From Apophysomyces variabilis (taxonomy: Eukaryota; Mucoromycota; Mucoromycetes; Mucorales; Mucoraceae), in the NCBI GenBank assembly GCA_002749535.1, contig MZZL01000037.1, positions 152,608 to 216,607 on the forward strand: DNA of 64,000 nt, given 5' to 3'. The translations under genes were made by a program, and so were the position numbers. Positions 21,609-35,461 of this stretch are shown here, piece after piece. The notes below the pieces were generated by a model. The model ran no database searches, had not been told where the DNA came from, and worked only from the letters and a program-made list of their open reading frames with translations. Position 1 is the first letter of the stretch. Every line of letters begins with the position of its first letter.

Positions 21609-23540
21609 ATGGCCCACGTAAGATTGACAGTTACCTCAGCTTTTGACGATGAGAGATCTCTTATACAACGTTCTCCCCCTTTTTTATCTTGCAACCCTAG
21701 AGACTTGGCGGACGCAGAAAGAATGTCAAAAAAGGATTCCAATTCACGCTCATGGTAGTTGGTACAGTAACACCCCAGTGGATAAAGTCCGCATAAGTTA
21801 TACTGACCTTTGATTTATATTTCAGGTGCCTCTGGTACTGGTCGTACAACATTCGTAAATACCCTTTGCAATTCCAACGTTCTCGCAAAAAAAGTATGCG
21901 ATAATCCTGAAGAAGCACACAACGAAGAGGGTATCACCATCAAACCAATGTCAGTTGGTACGTAATTCATCTGCTAGTAGTCATTGGCTTATGCATTTTA
22001 TTTTAATTCATTTTTGTTTTGTATTAGAACTCGACGAAGACGGTGTTCGGTATGATTTTTGATTTCAATAGCGGTGTAGAAGGCATAGTGAAAGGGGGCA
22101 GGGAACCAATTCCACGGGATCAAGGGGTGGATACGGGGACGCAGTGAAAGCTAGGGGAATGTTGTTTTTGGGACATTTTGGCTCTCTCCTTACCTAGTTC
22201 ATCTATAGCATTTCCCTGACTATTGTCGATACTCCCGGCTTCGGTGATAACATCGATAATGAAAGATGGTATGATCAATTCTTCCATTTTTCTCCAAAGC
22301 AGATTCCAACCATCTAATTAATCGTTCAGTTTCCAAGAGATCGTCGGCTATTTGGAAAGACAATATGATGATATTCTTGCAGAGGAATCAAGAATTAAAC
22401 GAAATCCAAGGTTCCGTGATAACCGTGTTCATGCTCTTCTATACTTCATTTCCCCAACAGGTCACGCGTTAGTATCTCAGTCAAGCAAGACGAGTGTAAA
22501 CGTATGCTAACTGGAGTACGTTCTAGTCTGCGTGAGATCGACATTGAGCTGATGCGCCGATTGAGTCCTCGTGTCAATGTCATCCCTGTCGTCGGTCGCG
22601 CTGATTCGCTCACACCTCAAGAGCTTAAAGACTTTAAACGAAGAGTAAGTCGATCTATATGTTTCGATTATTGCAAACGCTCATAGCTCCATCACAGATC
22701 ATGGAAGATATCGAACATTACAATATTCCTATCTACAATTTCCCCTACGATGTTGAGGAAGATGATGAAGATACCATTGAGGAAAACAGTGAATTAAGAG
22801 TAAGTTTTCTTTGTCGCGATTCAATGCCGATGACTCACAAGCAGTATGATAGGCTCTCTTACCATTCGCCATCATAGGCAGTGATGAAGAAATTGTTGTT
22901 AATGGTCGTACTGTTCGAGGGCGCCAGTATCCCTGGGGTGCTGTGGAAGGTATAAAGAATTAGAAATGGGCCATTATAAAGGCTGACTTTTTGTTAGTGG
23001 ACAATCCCCAGCATTCGGACTTTGGCCGATTGAGGTCTGCGTTGTTAAGGTAACTATGATCCCTAGTTGCAAACTTCTGCTTTCTAACTTCATATTCTGA
23101 TGTTATCCAGCTCTCATTTACAGGATCTGAAGGAAATAACACATGACTTCTTGTACGAAAATTACCGTACGGAGAAGCTTAGTCGCACGGTGAATGGTGG
23201 TGATGCGGAGTAAGGTCTTTATGGACGTCGTCAGCAGAATTTTTGACCCTCCTTTTTCTCTTCATTGGTAGGGACGCATCATTGAACGCTGAAGATATGG
23301 CCAGTCAAAGTGTTCGATTGAAAGAGGAACAACTGAGAAAAGAAGAGGAGAAGGTAGGAATCAAAACGATATGTTTTTTAGTTGCATTCTATTTACCTCG
23401 TTACTTTACCATAGCTTCGTGAAATTGAACTGAAAGTCCAGCGCGAAATTCAAGAGAAGAGAGCAGAACTTTTGAGCAAAGAAGAAGCACTTCGTAACTT
23501 GGAAGCCAGATTAGCCCAGTCTCAACTCTCGGAAGCTTAA
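21609..23540 (+). CDS. CDC11: Septin, Cdc11 / AspA type
   Basis: Thirteen exons: 21609-21617, 21701-21761, 21826-21957, 22028-22049, 22209-22268, 22330-22467, 22527-22644, 22698-22799, 22853-22949, 22998-23049, 23111-23209, 23272-23353, 23415-23540; 365 residues, all phases consistent. The first coding exon is only 9 bases (Met-Ala-His). The GTPase domain has the P-loop [14 protein letters not shown] (G1), DTPGFGD (G3) and a GRADSLTP segment in the place of the G4 AKAD; the septin unique element is seen around [18 protein letters not shown]. The C-terminus after ENYRTEKLS is a Glu/Lys/Arg coiled coil ending at residue 365. The short N-terminus ([20 protein letters not shown]) fits the Cdc11/AspA group rather than Cdc3 or Cdc12. 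Role: filament-forming GTPase at septa, hyphal tips and branch sites. The subgroup call is less sure than the family. Confidence 0.9.
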
Positions 23541-23867
23541 TATCTTACCGTCTTTCCCCCAACTAACTGGCAAAAAGCCAAAACGCAAAAATTACCTAGC
23601 TTTTTTCGTGTTTAGAATGCCTTTACACTTTTTTTTTCTAACTTTCAATAAATCACGTATATTTTATACGCAGTGATTTGTAAGCCAAAAGGGGCAGCTG
23701 CAAATACGACGTGCGGATATCTCTTGAAATGCTTCCGGTCGGGGAACAAGTTGCTTGACAAATATGGAAGCTTGTTCTTAGGTCTCCGACACTAAAAGAA
23801 AAAAAAACGTCAAGGGCACTTTGTACCTTTTCTATTTATTATTGTTATTTCTACAGCATCGAACATA

Positions 23868-24963
<1,096 letters not shown>

Positions 24964-25983
24964 GTGCGATCATACTGTACGAGCTGCCGTTAATATATAC
25001 CTTGATGATATCTATTTAATACAAAGAAATTAATTATCAGCTGCTACCCTATTTTGCCGTAGAAAGTTTGATGTATCTTTTTCGAATGAATATGTGCAGT
25101 TCGTCTTGACAATCGGCATATTTCAATTGGATGCCGTTTACTAAGGCCGATTTGTCAGACTCGATATGCCAAACATGGGGTTTCAATCACGGTAGATGCG
25201 GGTAAGACTGAAGCATGCAGATATCAGACAATTCCTTTTTGGTTTTATATATTGCCATCGCTCATTTTTGCGCCATGTGCATTCAAAGTAAACACACATA
25301 CAGTTGCTTCCCGTAGTGAAGCCTGAATGCTCGCTAGAGTAATGTCCATTGATGGAACGGTTTTTCAATAATAGGCTGTATATCTAAAGCTTTCCGATGT
25401 GCAAAATGTATGATTAACTGACATTAACCTGATCCTTCAGATTCTCGTCTGATCTTCTATTTCTTCCACGGCTAAGCTGTTTATTTAACAAGTCACCACT
25501 ACTCGTATTTACTATTTCGTAGATTCAGAAATGTTGGGTTGCCCGTATGACTGACCTACTTTTTAGACGAGTACTTTTTAAATAACACAAATGACTCGGC
25601 AAAGAATCAATCTAGAAACGGGATGCTCAACATGCGTTTCGTTACCAGAGTTTTATCAGATAGGCGGTATGGAAGAAAGCGTAAATACTTAAGCAAAGTT
25701 TATCTTGATTGTTAAATTAAGACTGGACTGATGTTGTATGTTACACCGCTGTATTTCAATCATGAGGACGTGATAGAAAGAGATGGACAAAAGAAAAGAG
25801 AGAGAACGAATGCCCATCCCTTGGGATTTCACAGGCTGGGTTTGAATATAAAAACACAACCAATCAGTGCGTGCAACCCCACATGACCGGAAGTTATAAA
25901 ATGCTTGACCACCAGCGTCTTTTTTCCCCACGCTCCTCTTTACTCGAACCCATTGAGTTCCTTATTTTCTTTACACTTTATCA
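24964..25983. other. Intergenic, no gene recognised
   Basis: About 1 kb between YPT6 and the carnitine acyltransferase gene. The last 200 bases contain CT-rich stretches and TATAAAA-like sequence (around 25849 and 25895) that may serve the downstream promoter. No supported open frame. Confidence 0.4.
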
Positions 25984-28680
25984 ATGCCTGTAGAAACTAC
26001 TATAATGAAATCTGCATTATCACACGATCCAACCGGTGGTGAGACTTTCAAATATCAAGATAAGCTCCCCAAATTACCCATTCCCGATCTTCAAGACACA
26101 GCTCAAAGATATTTGGCCGCTCTGAAGCCATTGCAGGCAAGGGTTCATTAATCCATTGAAGCCAAATCAAATCGAAATAGCATGTCCTTATCTTTCTTCT
26201 TCTTTGATTTAGTCTGAAAAAGAACACGAAGCCACAAAGGCAGCTGTCCGGGAATTTTTGGTTAAAGAAGGCCCCGAACTTCAACATAAACTCCAAAGCT
26301 ATGCTAATGATAAATCATCCTACATCGAAGAATTTTGGTATGTCGCGTCTCTTCCTATTTCTTTTTTTTAATTTCATGGCTACCCTAATACCCTGTGTTC
26401 TCCTTCTTCTCTTTTTCCTTGTTCCTTCTCCTTGTGTCTATTAGGTATGACTCCTATTTGCAGTACACCGATCCAGTGGTCTTGAACCTCAACCCTTTCT
26501 TCGTCCTGGAAGATGACCCAACCCCTTTGCGGAATGATCAAGTGATTCGTGCATCATCCTTAATCTACTCAACCCTGACCTTTATTCATGCACTACGAAA
26601 TAAGACGCTGGAACCCGATGTATTCCGTGGGACACCTCTCTGCATGTCACAATTCAGTCGCTTATTTGCAACTGCACGAGTGCCAACAGAGGAAGGGTGC
26701 TACATTATGCCAGCCGAGGATGCCCGACATATCGTTGTCATGGCCCATTCGCAGTGCTACCATTTTGAGGTTTTCAATGAAAATGGAGATGTTGTTCTGA
26801 CCGAGAAGGAAATTGCTGCGAATTTGCGTGCCATTGTCAGAGATGCTGCCAAAATTCCGGTATCAGACATTGCTAAAAAGGCAGTGGGTGTGCTAACCAC
26901 CGAAAACCGAAGAAACTGGGCTCGTCTCAGAGGAGAACTTCAAAGTGATTCGGTCAATCGGGAAGCGCTCAAGGTGGTGGATTCTGCTTTGTTTGTTGTC
27001 TGTTTGGACCATGTTGAACCGGCCACGATTGATGATTTGAGCACCAACATGCTCTGTGGAACTTACAAATTGGATCAGGGCCTGCAGGTCGGGACATGTA
27101 CAAACCGTTGGTACGACAAACTACAGGTATAATAATTAAGGTTTTTTTTGGCTTACAGTTTAGACTTAATGGTTTGTTTCTTTTTAAAAAATTAGATCAT
27201 CGTTTGCAAAAATGGGAGTGCAGGCATTAATTTTGAGCATACTGGTAAAACGTTGATCCACAGCCACGCTGTTGCCGTGCGACCTAACCTTTTTTTTTAT
27301 ATAATCTTTCAATTTAGGCGTGGATGGTCACACGGTACTAAGATACGTATCTGATATTTATACCGATACCATTCTCCGCTTTGCCAAAACCATCAATAGT
27401 CAAACCAAGTCCATCTTCCATTCCTACAAAACAAATGAAGGCATCGATTCAAGAAGAGGAAGCGCCGGTAGCACCTCTTTGGATAGCAACCCAAGAAGAA
27501 TCGAGTGGAATATGACTGAAAACTTGGCCATGGGAATACGCTTTGCCGAAACACGATTAAGCGATCTTATCCAGCAAAATGAGGTCAAGGTGCTTGAGTT
27601 TACTAAGTATGGAAAGTATTTTATCACCCAGATGGGTATGTCTCCAGATGCGTTTGTGCAGGTCAGTTGTTGGTTTTCCCTATCGACACGTCGCATAGAC
27701 CTGAGGAGCTAAAAAAATTTGGTCCATGAACAGATGGCTTTCCAAGCAGCTTATTTCGGATTATATGGCAAGAGTGAATGTACTTATGAACCAGGTAAGA
27801 TAAACAGGAATGATGGGAGGGGACAACAAAGTTCCAGGATTAAACATGTAAAAAATAGCGATGACAAAAACCTTTTTGCACGGTCGAACCGAATCGATTC
27901 GTAGCGTAACCGAAGAATCGGTCAAGTTTGTCAAGACTTATTATGCTAATAATACATCTTCCCACGAGAAGTTGGAAGCTCTTCGTGCGGCCCTCAAAAA
28001 TCATACCCGTCTTACCCGGGATTGTGCAAAAGGTTTTGGTCAAGATCGTCATCTCTATGCTCTAGAATGTTTATGGGATCGATTGCACAAGGATACAACG
28101 AAGCGTCCTGCCATATTTGCAGATGATGGATGGAGACTGTTGAATCATACGGTCATCAGCACGTCCAACTGTGGTAACCCGGCACTTCGTCTGTTTGGTT
28201 TCGGTCCCGTGGTGTCTGATGGCTTCGGTATTGGTTACATCATCAAAGAAGATGGTATAGCAGTAAGTATCATTCCTCTCTCTCTCTTTCTCTTTGTGTA
28301 GTACTGTAAAACACCGTGGGAAAATCGTTATCTAATCTCTTGCGCCTTATTTTTTTTTTTAGTTTGTGGCTTCGTCAAAACATCGTCAAACAGAACGATT
28401 ATTGGCTACGTTGAAGAAATATTTGATGGATGTCCAGTTAATGATGTTGAAGGAGAAATATCCAGGTGGATTATCGCAACGACAACGCTTATTAGCTATG
28501 GATGAAGAAGCGAGAGAGTACTTCAATGGCTATAGCTACTTCGATAATGGAGACAGAGATAGTTTCACTGGGGGTGAAGGATCGGATAAGGATTCAAGCT
28601 ATTCTTTAGAAGGATCTCCCACGAGAACAGGAACCCGGAAAGTCGGGAAACGATTGATGTTGCGCGAGACGGACGAATAG
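25984..28680 (+). CDS. Carnitine O-acyltransferase, Yat2-like
   Basis: Eight exons: 25984-26136, 26213-26337, 26445-27126, 27196-27244, 27318-27661, 27734-27794, 27859-28262, 28363-28680; 711 residues. The N-terminus has the family's [17 protein letters not shown] segment. The catalytic His lies in [13 protein letters not shown], split by intron 4. The carnitine and CoA-binding part has the [12 protein letters not shown] motif, the [19 protein letters not shown] segment with the STS triad, and DGFGIGYI. The C-terminus carries an extra acidic Ser/Gly-rich tail (about 70 residues). No mitochondrial presequence or peroxisomal SKL signal, so like yeast Yat1/Yat2 it may be cytosolic or on the outer mitochondrial surface (inference). 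Reaction: reversible transfer of acetyl or short acyl groups between CoA and carnitine. Intron 1 has a GC donor (GCAAGG). Confidence 0.9.
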
Positions 28681-30602
28681 AGGGACGCCCCACACTTTAC
28701 ACTATAGACATAAAAAAGGAAAAAGGGAAAAAAAGGAAAAGAAAATGTGGAGAAATCTATCCGCTTCTCTCAACACCAATCAAAAATAAAACAGGTTAAG
28801 GTCATCGAACTCTGCATATTCCTTTTTCCATGGTTGGACAGGATTCGCAACTTTGGGCCTTCTAGAAACCTATGATCTATCTCTCCTCTCTTCACAATGG
28901 AAATAGAAAAGAAAAACAACCTTATCTCGATCATCGGATATCTAACACTACCCCACAAAAGAATTCTTTGATCGTAGTGTAACCTGAGATGGGGTGAACT
29001 AAACATATAATCTCTTATTGAGACGCCATTTCATCATACTGTGCTCTCAAACATAGCTGTCCGCCGCACCATCAACTAGCTCAACCTTGTCCCAAGTCTT
29101 CAGGACAATGTTGTTGCTTGTTTAACACCATCTTTGCTAAAAGAAGACAAAAAACCAAGTGGAAAATAACGTATTGTATATTCCTTTGAAAACTTAGCAG
29201 AGCTTTTGTGCGTAACAAAGATTGCAAGTTTTGACATAAACATTTGGAAAAGCCTAAATTTCCAATAATATGTCTGAAAACACATACGGAGAAGTAAGAC
29301 AAGCTAACATTTAAGTCCTACAAACATACTGCTTTACATACACCTCAAAGCTTTATTACAATCTGTTTTTACCTTTTCTAGCAATGTGAGATTTGCTTAC
29401 ATCAAATGGTCAGCGCTATTTGCGATAAATGACGGTGTTGGAGATTGTTCGGGAGACAATAGCCAGAATGGAACCAAATACATCGCCCATCGACAGACAG
29501 CTAAAAGATTTGCTCTTGATGCCCAACCAATGATAGTAGCCAAGACCTGTGAATTCTTGTACAAGGCATCCGTGAGAAAAAAGGAAAAGGTCCCATTATC
29601 GCAATGCTTCGGATCCTTGATGTAACCCGGTACTTTTTAGATAACTGCCTTTGACAAAGCGGGTTTCTCCCTTCCTTTCCTGATGGTTTTTACGGGCTAT
29701 TGTTTAAGCCGTCTACCATTCATGCAACTGTATTTCTCCCTCGACAAACGTAAAATGTTTTCGGCAATAACATTATCCTTTTATTCGCCGTCTTGCTTAT
29801 TTTAACAAGCAGTAGATGTCATTGATCAATCGCGTCCAAACATAGTCCGATCGACACAAACAAGCATAAAGAGATATGTCCGTGTACATAAGGTTACTTG
29901 AGTGATGAAGATGAAATTCTGCTCTTTGCAGAAGCCCCGCCCCTGGGTTCGAGTTACGTTGCCACTTTGGTACGCCTACTGCAAGTATTTGTCTAAGAAT
30001 GCAATGCTTACATGAATCGCACCCAGCAATCTTTCTTGGATTTTCATGAGTGTCAAGTTGCCTTTGGACGCGATGATAGCGGGTATGCGGGGTATACAAA
30101 TGGTAAGAAACTCGGTTATTGTTACTCAAAAAACGATCTCGATCAAAAGGCGGGAGAGTCTTTAGTCATGACGGGAACTGAGTTTGATTCTTAAAGCATT
30201 AACCCTGAAATTTTTAAATGTTTCTTTATGCTGCAGAAAAAGTTAATTTGAGTATTTTCATGCATGTTGGCAACAACGTGCAAAAAAAGACTACACTATA
30301 TGCTCAATAAACATATACATCTTAACGCAAAGACGAAGTCGGATTGTTTGGAAACCATGGCGATATTTGACAAAACTGATGATCAACACTTGGAAAGGAT
30401 CGCCATGACAAATTTTCCCTCGGACTTTTTTTCCGCCCAGCCGATGATATTGGCCTTGTGCAAAATTGGTTTTGATTGGCTTCTCTCTATTCATTTCAGC
30501 TCCCTGGTCTCAAGCTATTTTGTTTCTTTTTTTTCTCTTTGGTCTTTTCCTATTGCATCTCGTCGAACAGCAATAGCATTCGTGTCCTAACTACTAAGCA
30601 CC
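28681..30602. other. Intergenic, no gene recognised
   Basis: About 1.9 kb. Short frames on both strands (for example 29386-29625 plus, 29797-30129 minus, 30264-30590 plus) lack motifs and overlap each other. A run of CTCTTT-type pyrimidines just before 30603 fits a promoter for the Syp1 gene. Confidence 0.4.
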
Positions 30603-33600
30603 ATGAGTAATGACATTCCGTCCAGCAATTACGCTCAAGTATTCTTAGTAAGTTGTCCGCTTCACTCATCTTACCATGGCGATCCTGCAACATCAACTTC
30701 TTTGTCTGTTAACTGGTGAAATTAGACTAAACGACCAAAAGTTGGCCTCGATATCCTTCAAAATAATCTAAAACAGTCGAAAATACTGGATGAAGAATTC
30801 GCCCAATATTTTCGGGAGAGGTATGTCATGCAGCGGTTTTAATTCCAAGGATGAAAGGCTGAAAGTCCGTTCCTTAACCTATTCCTAATCCCGTTGCCCA
30901 GAGCTCAGATAGAAGATCAATATGCAAAAAGTCTTGTTAAGGCATCGAAAAAATTATATGTTATGGACAGAAGCAGATTGGGGTAAATAAGGTGAAGAGA
31001 CGAAAAGATGAATCCATTGTTCACTCGTGTAACCTCCCTTTTCGCGTGTGCCTGCACAGTCAATTTGCTCCGATTTGGGACCTCTTGTACAATGAATTTA
31101 CAGAGATATCGACAGCTCATGCCGTACTTGCCTTCAAAATCACAGATGAAATCATCAAACCGCTCAAATCAACGGTATCGCCAGAATGCGATAAAATTAA
31201 AGACGTGAGTTCCGTTGTTTTGCGGAGGATTGTCATGGCAACTCTATTTTAATTTACTTATCCCCTCATCTGTATGATTTATCTATAGTCAGAAGCCACT
31301 TTCCAGCGAATAGCGAAAGAATATGACATGGCAGAAAAGGTAACCGCAGGAAAAAAAAATAAAGAGGAGAATAATAACATGGTTAATAATGAATCATACA
31401 GGGGGACAGGGGCTCTGTTTTCAAACGAGTTGGTGCAACGAAACATTCTACAGAAGATCCATCTGTAGCGTGGCGGAAAAATGGGCCAGGTCTATTAGAG
31501 GTAAGGACTGATCTGCAAAGGGAGAATATGTAACATTAAAAACAACTTGTTGCTGCTTTTAATAGAGCTATCAAATTGCGGATGAGGCACGCTGGGATCG
31601 ATTAAAATCGCTTGTGGAGAAATTTGAGCAAATCCGAGTGGAGCAGATGAAAAAATGTATCGAGGTATAATCATATTATAAGCATCAAAAGTAAGCAACA
31701 GGCAATTGATTGGTGACGATCGCATCTCAGGTTGCCAATACTGCTATATCAGCTACAACTGCATTCGATACAAAAAGGGAGATTCAAGATTTTTGTTACC
31801 GACGCGGGTCTAATTTGACCAAATCTACCCCCTTAAATGCAGAAAACAAACGATCTCATCGCGACAGTTCTTTGAACGAAACATCTAGTTCTATACGATC
31901 GACAAGCGGAAGAGGTTATATCATAAAAACGTGCTACTTATATTGGAATCTTATTTATGTACATAGTACGATCGCTGTTACGCAGGAAACCAAAAAATGA
32001 TTTGCCACAGAAGTTAACAGAGTAATTATTGGTATGCAACATCGAGAAAACTTTATTGAGAGACGCAATAGATCGTCGTTTGCCCATATCCATGAAGAGC
32101 CAGTGACACAGTCAGAAGCGTTGGAACCACAAGCTAACGCTACCTCGTCTGTACCAGCGCAGGCGGACCATGAGAATGTGGATTTGACAGAACCCCCGTC
32201 CAACGAAATCATTCAGAACAGGTTGCCGCCTATATCTACAAATAACGTACTTCCCAATGAGGTAATTCATCGTCTTAGCAAAGGCTCAAGTAGTGCTAAA
32301 CATATATTAGTCATCTACAATAGATAGCGAAGGATACACTGCTCCTCCCCTAGATAATTCTGTGATTACAAACGCAATGGGAAACCTGACTGACGAACCG
32401 CAGGAATTAGGATATGACCCTTATAGGTACATAGACGAGATCATATATTGAAAAAGAGCATAACTTGTACTGATGATTGTCTTTTACAGCACGCAATTAC
32501 TAAAATTTAACATCAAAGCTAACGCGATCCATAATGAAGAAGACAATCAAGAAGCAAAAGCAACTTTGACCAGAATGGCGTCATTACTTCGAGAGGTAAA
32601 CATAGAGAAGAAGAAAGTTCATGGATTCGCAACGGAACGAATATTTAACGTCTTTCTAGAGCTCACCTACTGTATCAAGACGATCTCGGGGACGGCGAGA
32701 GTAAGTGGCTGCAGAGAAAAGTTGTGCAAAGTGTTCTAATTTCGAAACAGCAATGTGCGATCTTCTACCTTGGACTCGAATGTATCACCAAAATTGAGCT
32801 TCTGGTCTGCACCTCATGGTGGAGATATTGTACGAAAAGGATCCAACATGTCGTTGCGGTCTACAAGCGACGTTGCTTCGACAAATCCCTTCCGTCAGAG
32901 TTCTTTTGATTTGTCCACTCCCACCAGTATCCATACCCTGTCGACGCAAGGTTCGCGTAGCCCATCCCTGGCTCATGAATCACCATGGCAGCTTCATCCT
33001 ATTTCAGAATCTTCTCAACCACAAGTGTACGCTAATATTAGGGAGACAGTCGACATGAGCGCGGACCTGGCATTGCACAACCAGGTGCGCGTCTCTGGGC
33101 AAATTAAACTTATTTATAATGGACCTGTACCGGCGACCACTCCTTTGCTGATTCGTCTAAAGAGCACGGATAAACTTGAAACAATTACACCAAATCCAGC
33201 CTACGTAGAACCGTTCGAGGATCAAACGGATATCTATGCTTTAAAGACAGAAATGCTGGAGAATAATCGAGGGATGCCTGTTTCCTGTTTCACCTATCAA
33301 CTTCAATTGAATAACGAGGAGCATAGTCTTTTACCGATTCAGCTGTATCCATCTTGGAAATGTACGGAAGAACACTCGCTTTTAATGATTAAATATCAGA
33401 TTAATCCTTCCTTCGAACCTCGCAAGGGTCAAGCCATGGTGTGCGTAAAGTTTGATCAAGTACCGGTTAATAGCGCGCAGAGTACTCCACAAGCGGTATG
33501 GGACGCAACTAAACGTCAACTGACATGGACGGCAGAAGCATTACTAGAGCAGCAGCAGCAATATCAGCAGGCGCTGCAGATGGAAGGAGTGAATCAAAAA

Positions 33601-33786
33601 CCACCCCGGCTGCTGGCCAAATTCGTGACACAGAAGAAGGGAGGGCCTCAACCAGTAGTCTTAAAATACTATTGCAAAGACACTCTTGCGAGCAACATAA
33701 GCGTCGAAGCAGTACCAGTGTTTGGATCCGCTCTGGAAGTAAAACAGGTTCATACCCTTGTAAAATCTGGGAACTTATCATTTTGA
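30603..33786 (+). CDS. SYP1: Syp1 / FCHo-type endocytic adaptor (F-BAR + muHD)
   Basis: Fourteen exons: 30603-30647, 30726-30820, 30902-30982, 31060-31204, 31289-31339, 31402-31500, 31566-31664, 31731-31914, 31967-32021, 32072-32289, 32324-32426, 32490-32595, 32660-32700, 32751-33786; 785 residues with all phases consistent. The N-terminal third is an F-BAR domain (VGLDILQNNLKQSK, RAQIEDQYAKSLVKASKK, then long helices). The middle is low-complexity, rich in Ser, Pro and Asn. The last 270 residues are a mu-homology domain beginning near DLALHNQVRVSGQIKL. Known role: early clathrin-site nucleator that bends membrane and binds cargo and Ede1/Eps15. The join 32289/32324 implies a 34-base intron, the least certain one. 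The final exon contains poly-Gln-like QQQQ in the muHD linker. Confidence 0.88.
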
Positions 33787-34190
33787 GACCAAAAGCCTGT
33801 AATTAATAGTTGTTAATCAATAATAAAAAAGAAAGTGCATGTTATCTGTAACATTTCAATATTCCTAATGGAGAACAGCCGTCTTCTTTACTCTGAAAAG
33901 AAAAAAAATAACTCGCTACAATGAAGAACTATGTCTATAAAGATCTGCGGCTAACTAGCAAACAAGTCAACTCACTTTATCCTTGTTCATTTGGATTTTT
34001 CGTTCCTTCACATCTTTATTCACATGTCCTCCATGATTCCATACTTTCTTTGAGTTCCCCGATTTTTAGAATCATTGCTGAATGTGCGGTTATGGCATAT
34101 CTTGCAGTTGTTTTCAACTTCTCCAGGTTGATTATAAGCATCTGTATTTTTCTCAAAGATCCTTCAATTGGATCGAACTGTACGCTTAAT
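33787..34190. other. Convergent intergenic region
   Basis: 3' flank of SYP1 (an AATAAA at 33821-33826) and the 3' end of the broken monooxygenase on the other strand. The plus-strand frame 33921-34238 has no motif. Confidence 0.4.
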
Positions 34191-35461
34191 TTATTTACTA
34201 TTGGCTCTCAACATATACTCTTTGACCCGATTCTTTAAAATTTGGACCATCTTATCTGGGGATTGATGCTCCATTTCTGCCGCTTGGTGGAATTCAAGAA
34301 TAGCTTTAGACCCTAGCGGAATCATCCCGTCAAGATAAGTGTCTACAGCATCTGATAAAGACTTTTTGCCTTGATTAACTTCAGCAAGCTGTGCGGCGAG
34401 AATCCAATATCGCAAGATTTCCTCCTAGAACAAGACATGATTTAAAAAGAAAGTCGGAAAGGTGTTTAACGTAGATACTAACCCTCTCCACGGTACATCG
34501 TCATGGTATGAGCCGCATCGCCAACAAAGGTTACCTTGCCGTTGCCTGAATTCGATCTTATGTCCTCGCTAGGCGATCTTTCCCGGATTTTGAGCTCGGT
34601 GACTATGGTATCGGACGGGGTATCCCAGATGAGCTGCCGAAGATCAACTCTAAAAGCATTGCTCCAGTTCTTTGCTTGCTTCAGGCGGCCCTCACTCGTA
34701 TTTTCATGCGGCAATAAACCTTTAGGATCATAGCGCGAAAGAGCCCACAACATCTCGTAGCGTTCACCATCTTCCGATATGTCGTTTACAGTTATAAATA
34801 AGCGAACCACTTCATCATTTTCCAAGCGTGCGTGAGCCAATATCTGTGCGGACGAGAAACGTCTATAAATTTCATATGTTTCCTTGTCAACCCACCGCGA
34901 TGCCGCCAAAATGCGTAGCGGATTCAGTGTGGTCGTGTTGGAAAACTGCTCAGAGCCAACAAGCTGTTTGCACACACCCGAATTGACGCCATCTTCCCCA
35001 ACAAGGAGACTACCTTCTACCTCGGTTCCGTCCTCGAATGTAACAGTGACACCATGTTGGTTTACACCGTAAGATTGGAAATATTTGTTCCATTCCATAT
35101 CGGTTCCGGTCAGTAGCCACTGTCGGAAGAGTACACGATTGATGCGGTAAGATAAAAGTTGTGCTTGTTGATCGAATCGGATCAAGGTTTCCAAGCTTTG
35201 ACCATTCGCCAGAGCAGATTTGTGGATCTCTCGGATTGACGGAGGCTTCTACAGATAAGGTTTCATACATGATTGGGTCGATCGAATTCTTGAGAGGCTC
35301 CAGACAGCAGTGAAGTGTGAAAGACCATCCCTGGCTTCGGTGCTCCGGTCCTGCATCCCGCTCAAAGATACGATACGCAATGCCTTGCTTTTTCAATGCC
35401 TAAGCCAAGGTAAGCCAGATATGCCACCACCTATAATGAGAACCGGTTTGCTTAGAGCCAT
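34191..35461 (-). pseudogene. FAD-dependent monooxygenase, disrupted by frameshifts and a stop
   Basis: Minus-strand remnant of a class A flavoprotein monooxygenase (PHBH fold). The start at 35461 gives MALSKPVLIIGGGISGL, the GxGxxG FAD motif. The frame then breaks: one base is missing after the GGL glycine-leucine and a TAG stands where the next Gln would be. The frame resumes with KKQGIAYRIFERD, RSQGWSFTLH, shifts again near 35210-35250, and continues with NRVLFRQWLLTG, LLVGEDGVNS (the DG motif) and VTFVGDAAHTMTMYRGEGG (the GDAAH FAD motif). An intron with GTTAGT...CTAG at about 34490-34428 is still recognisable, so this is not a processed copy. A third frame change follows GGNLAILD before AAQLAEVNQGKKSL. 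Three indels and one nonsense change mean it is very unlikely to be functional, unless the assembly is poor here. Confidence 0.8.

Noticed and set aside
29940..29960. GGGTTCGAGTT as a possible tRNA B box
   Set aside because: No A box, acceptor stem pairing or T-run terminator in the right positions.
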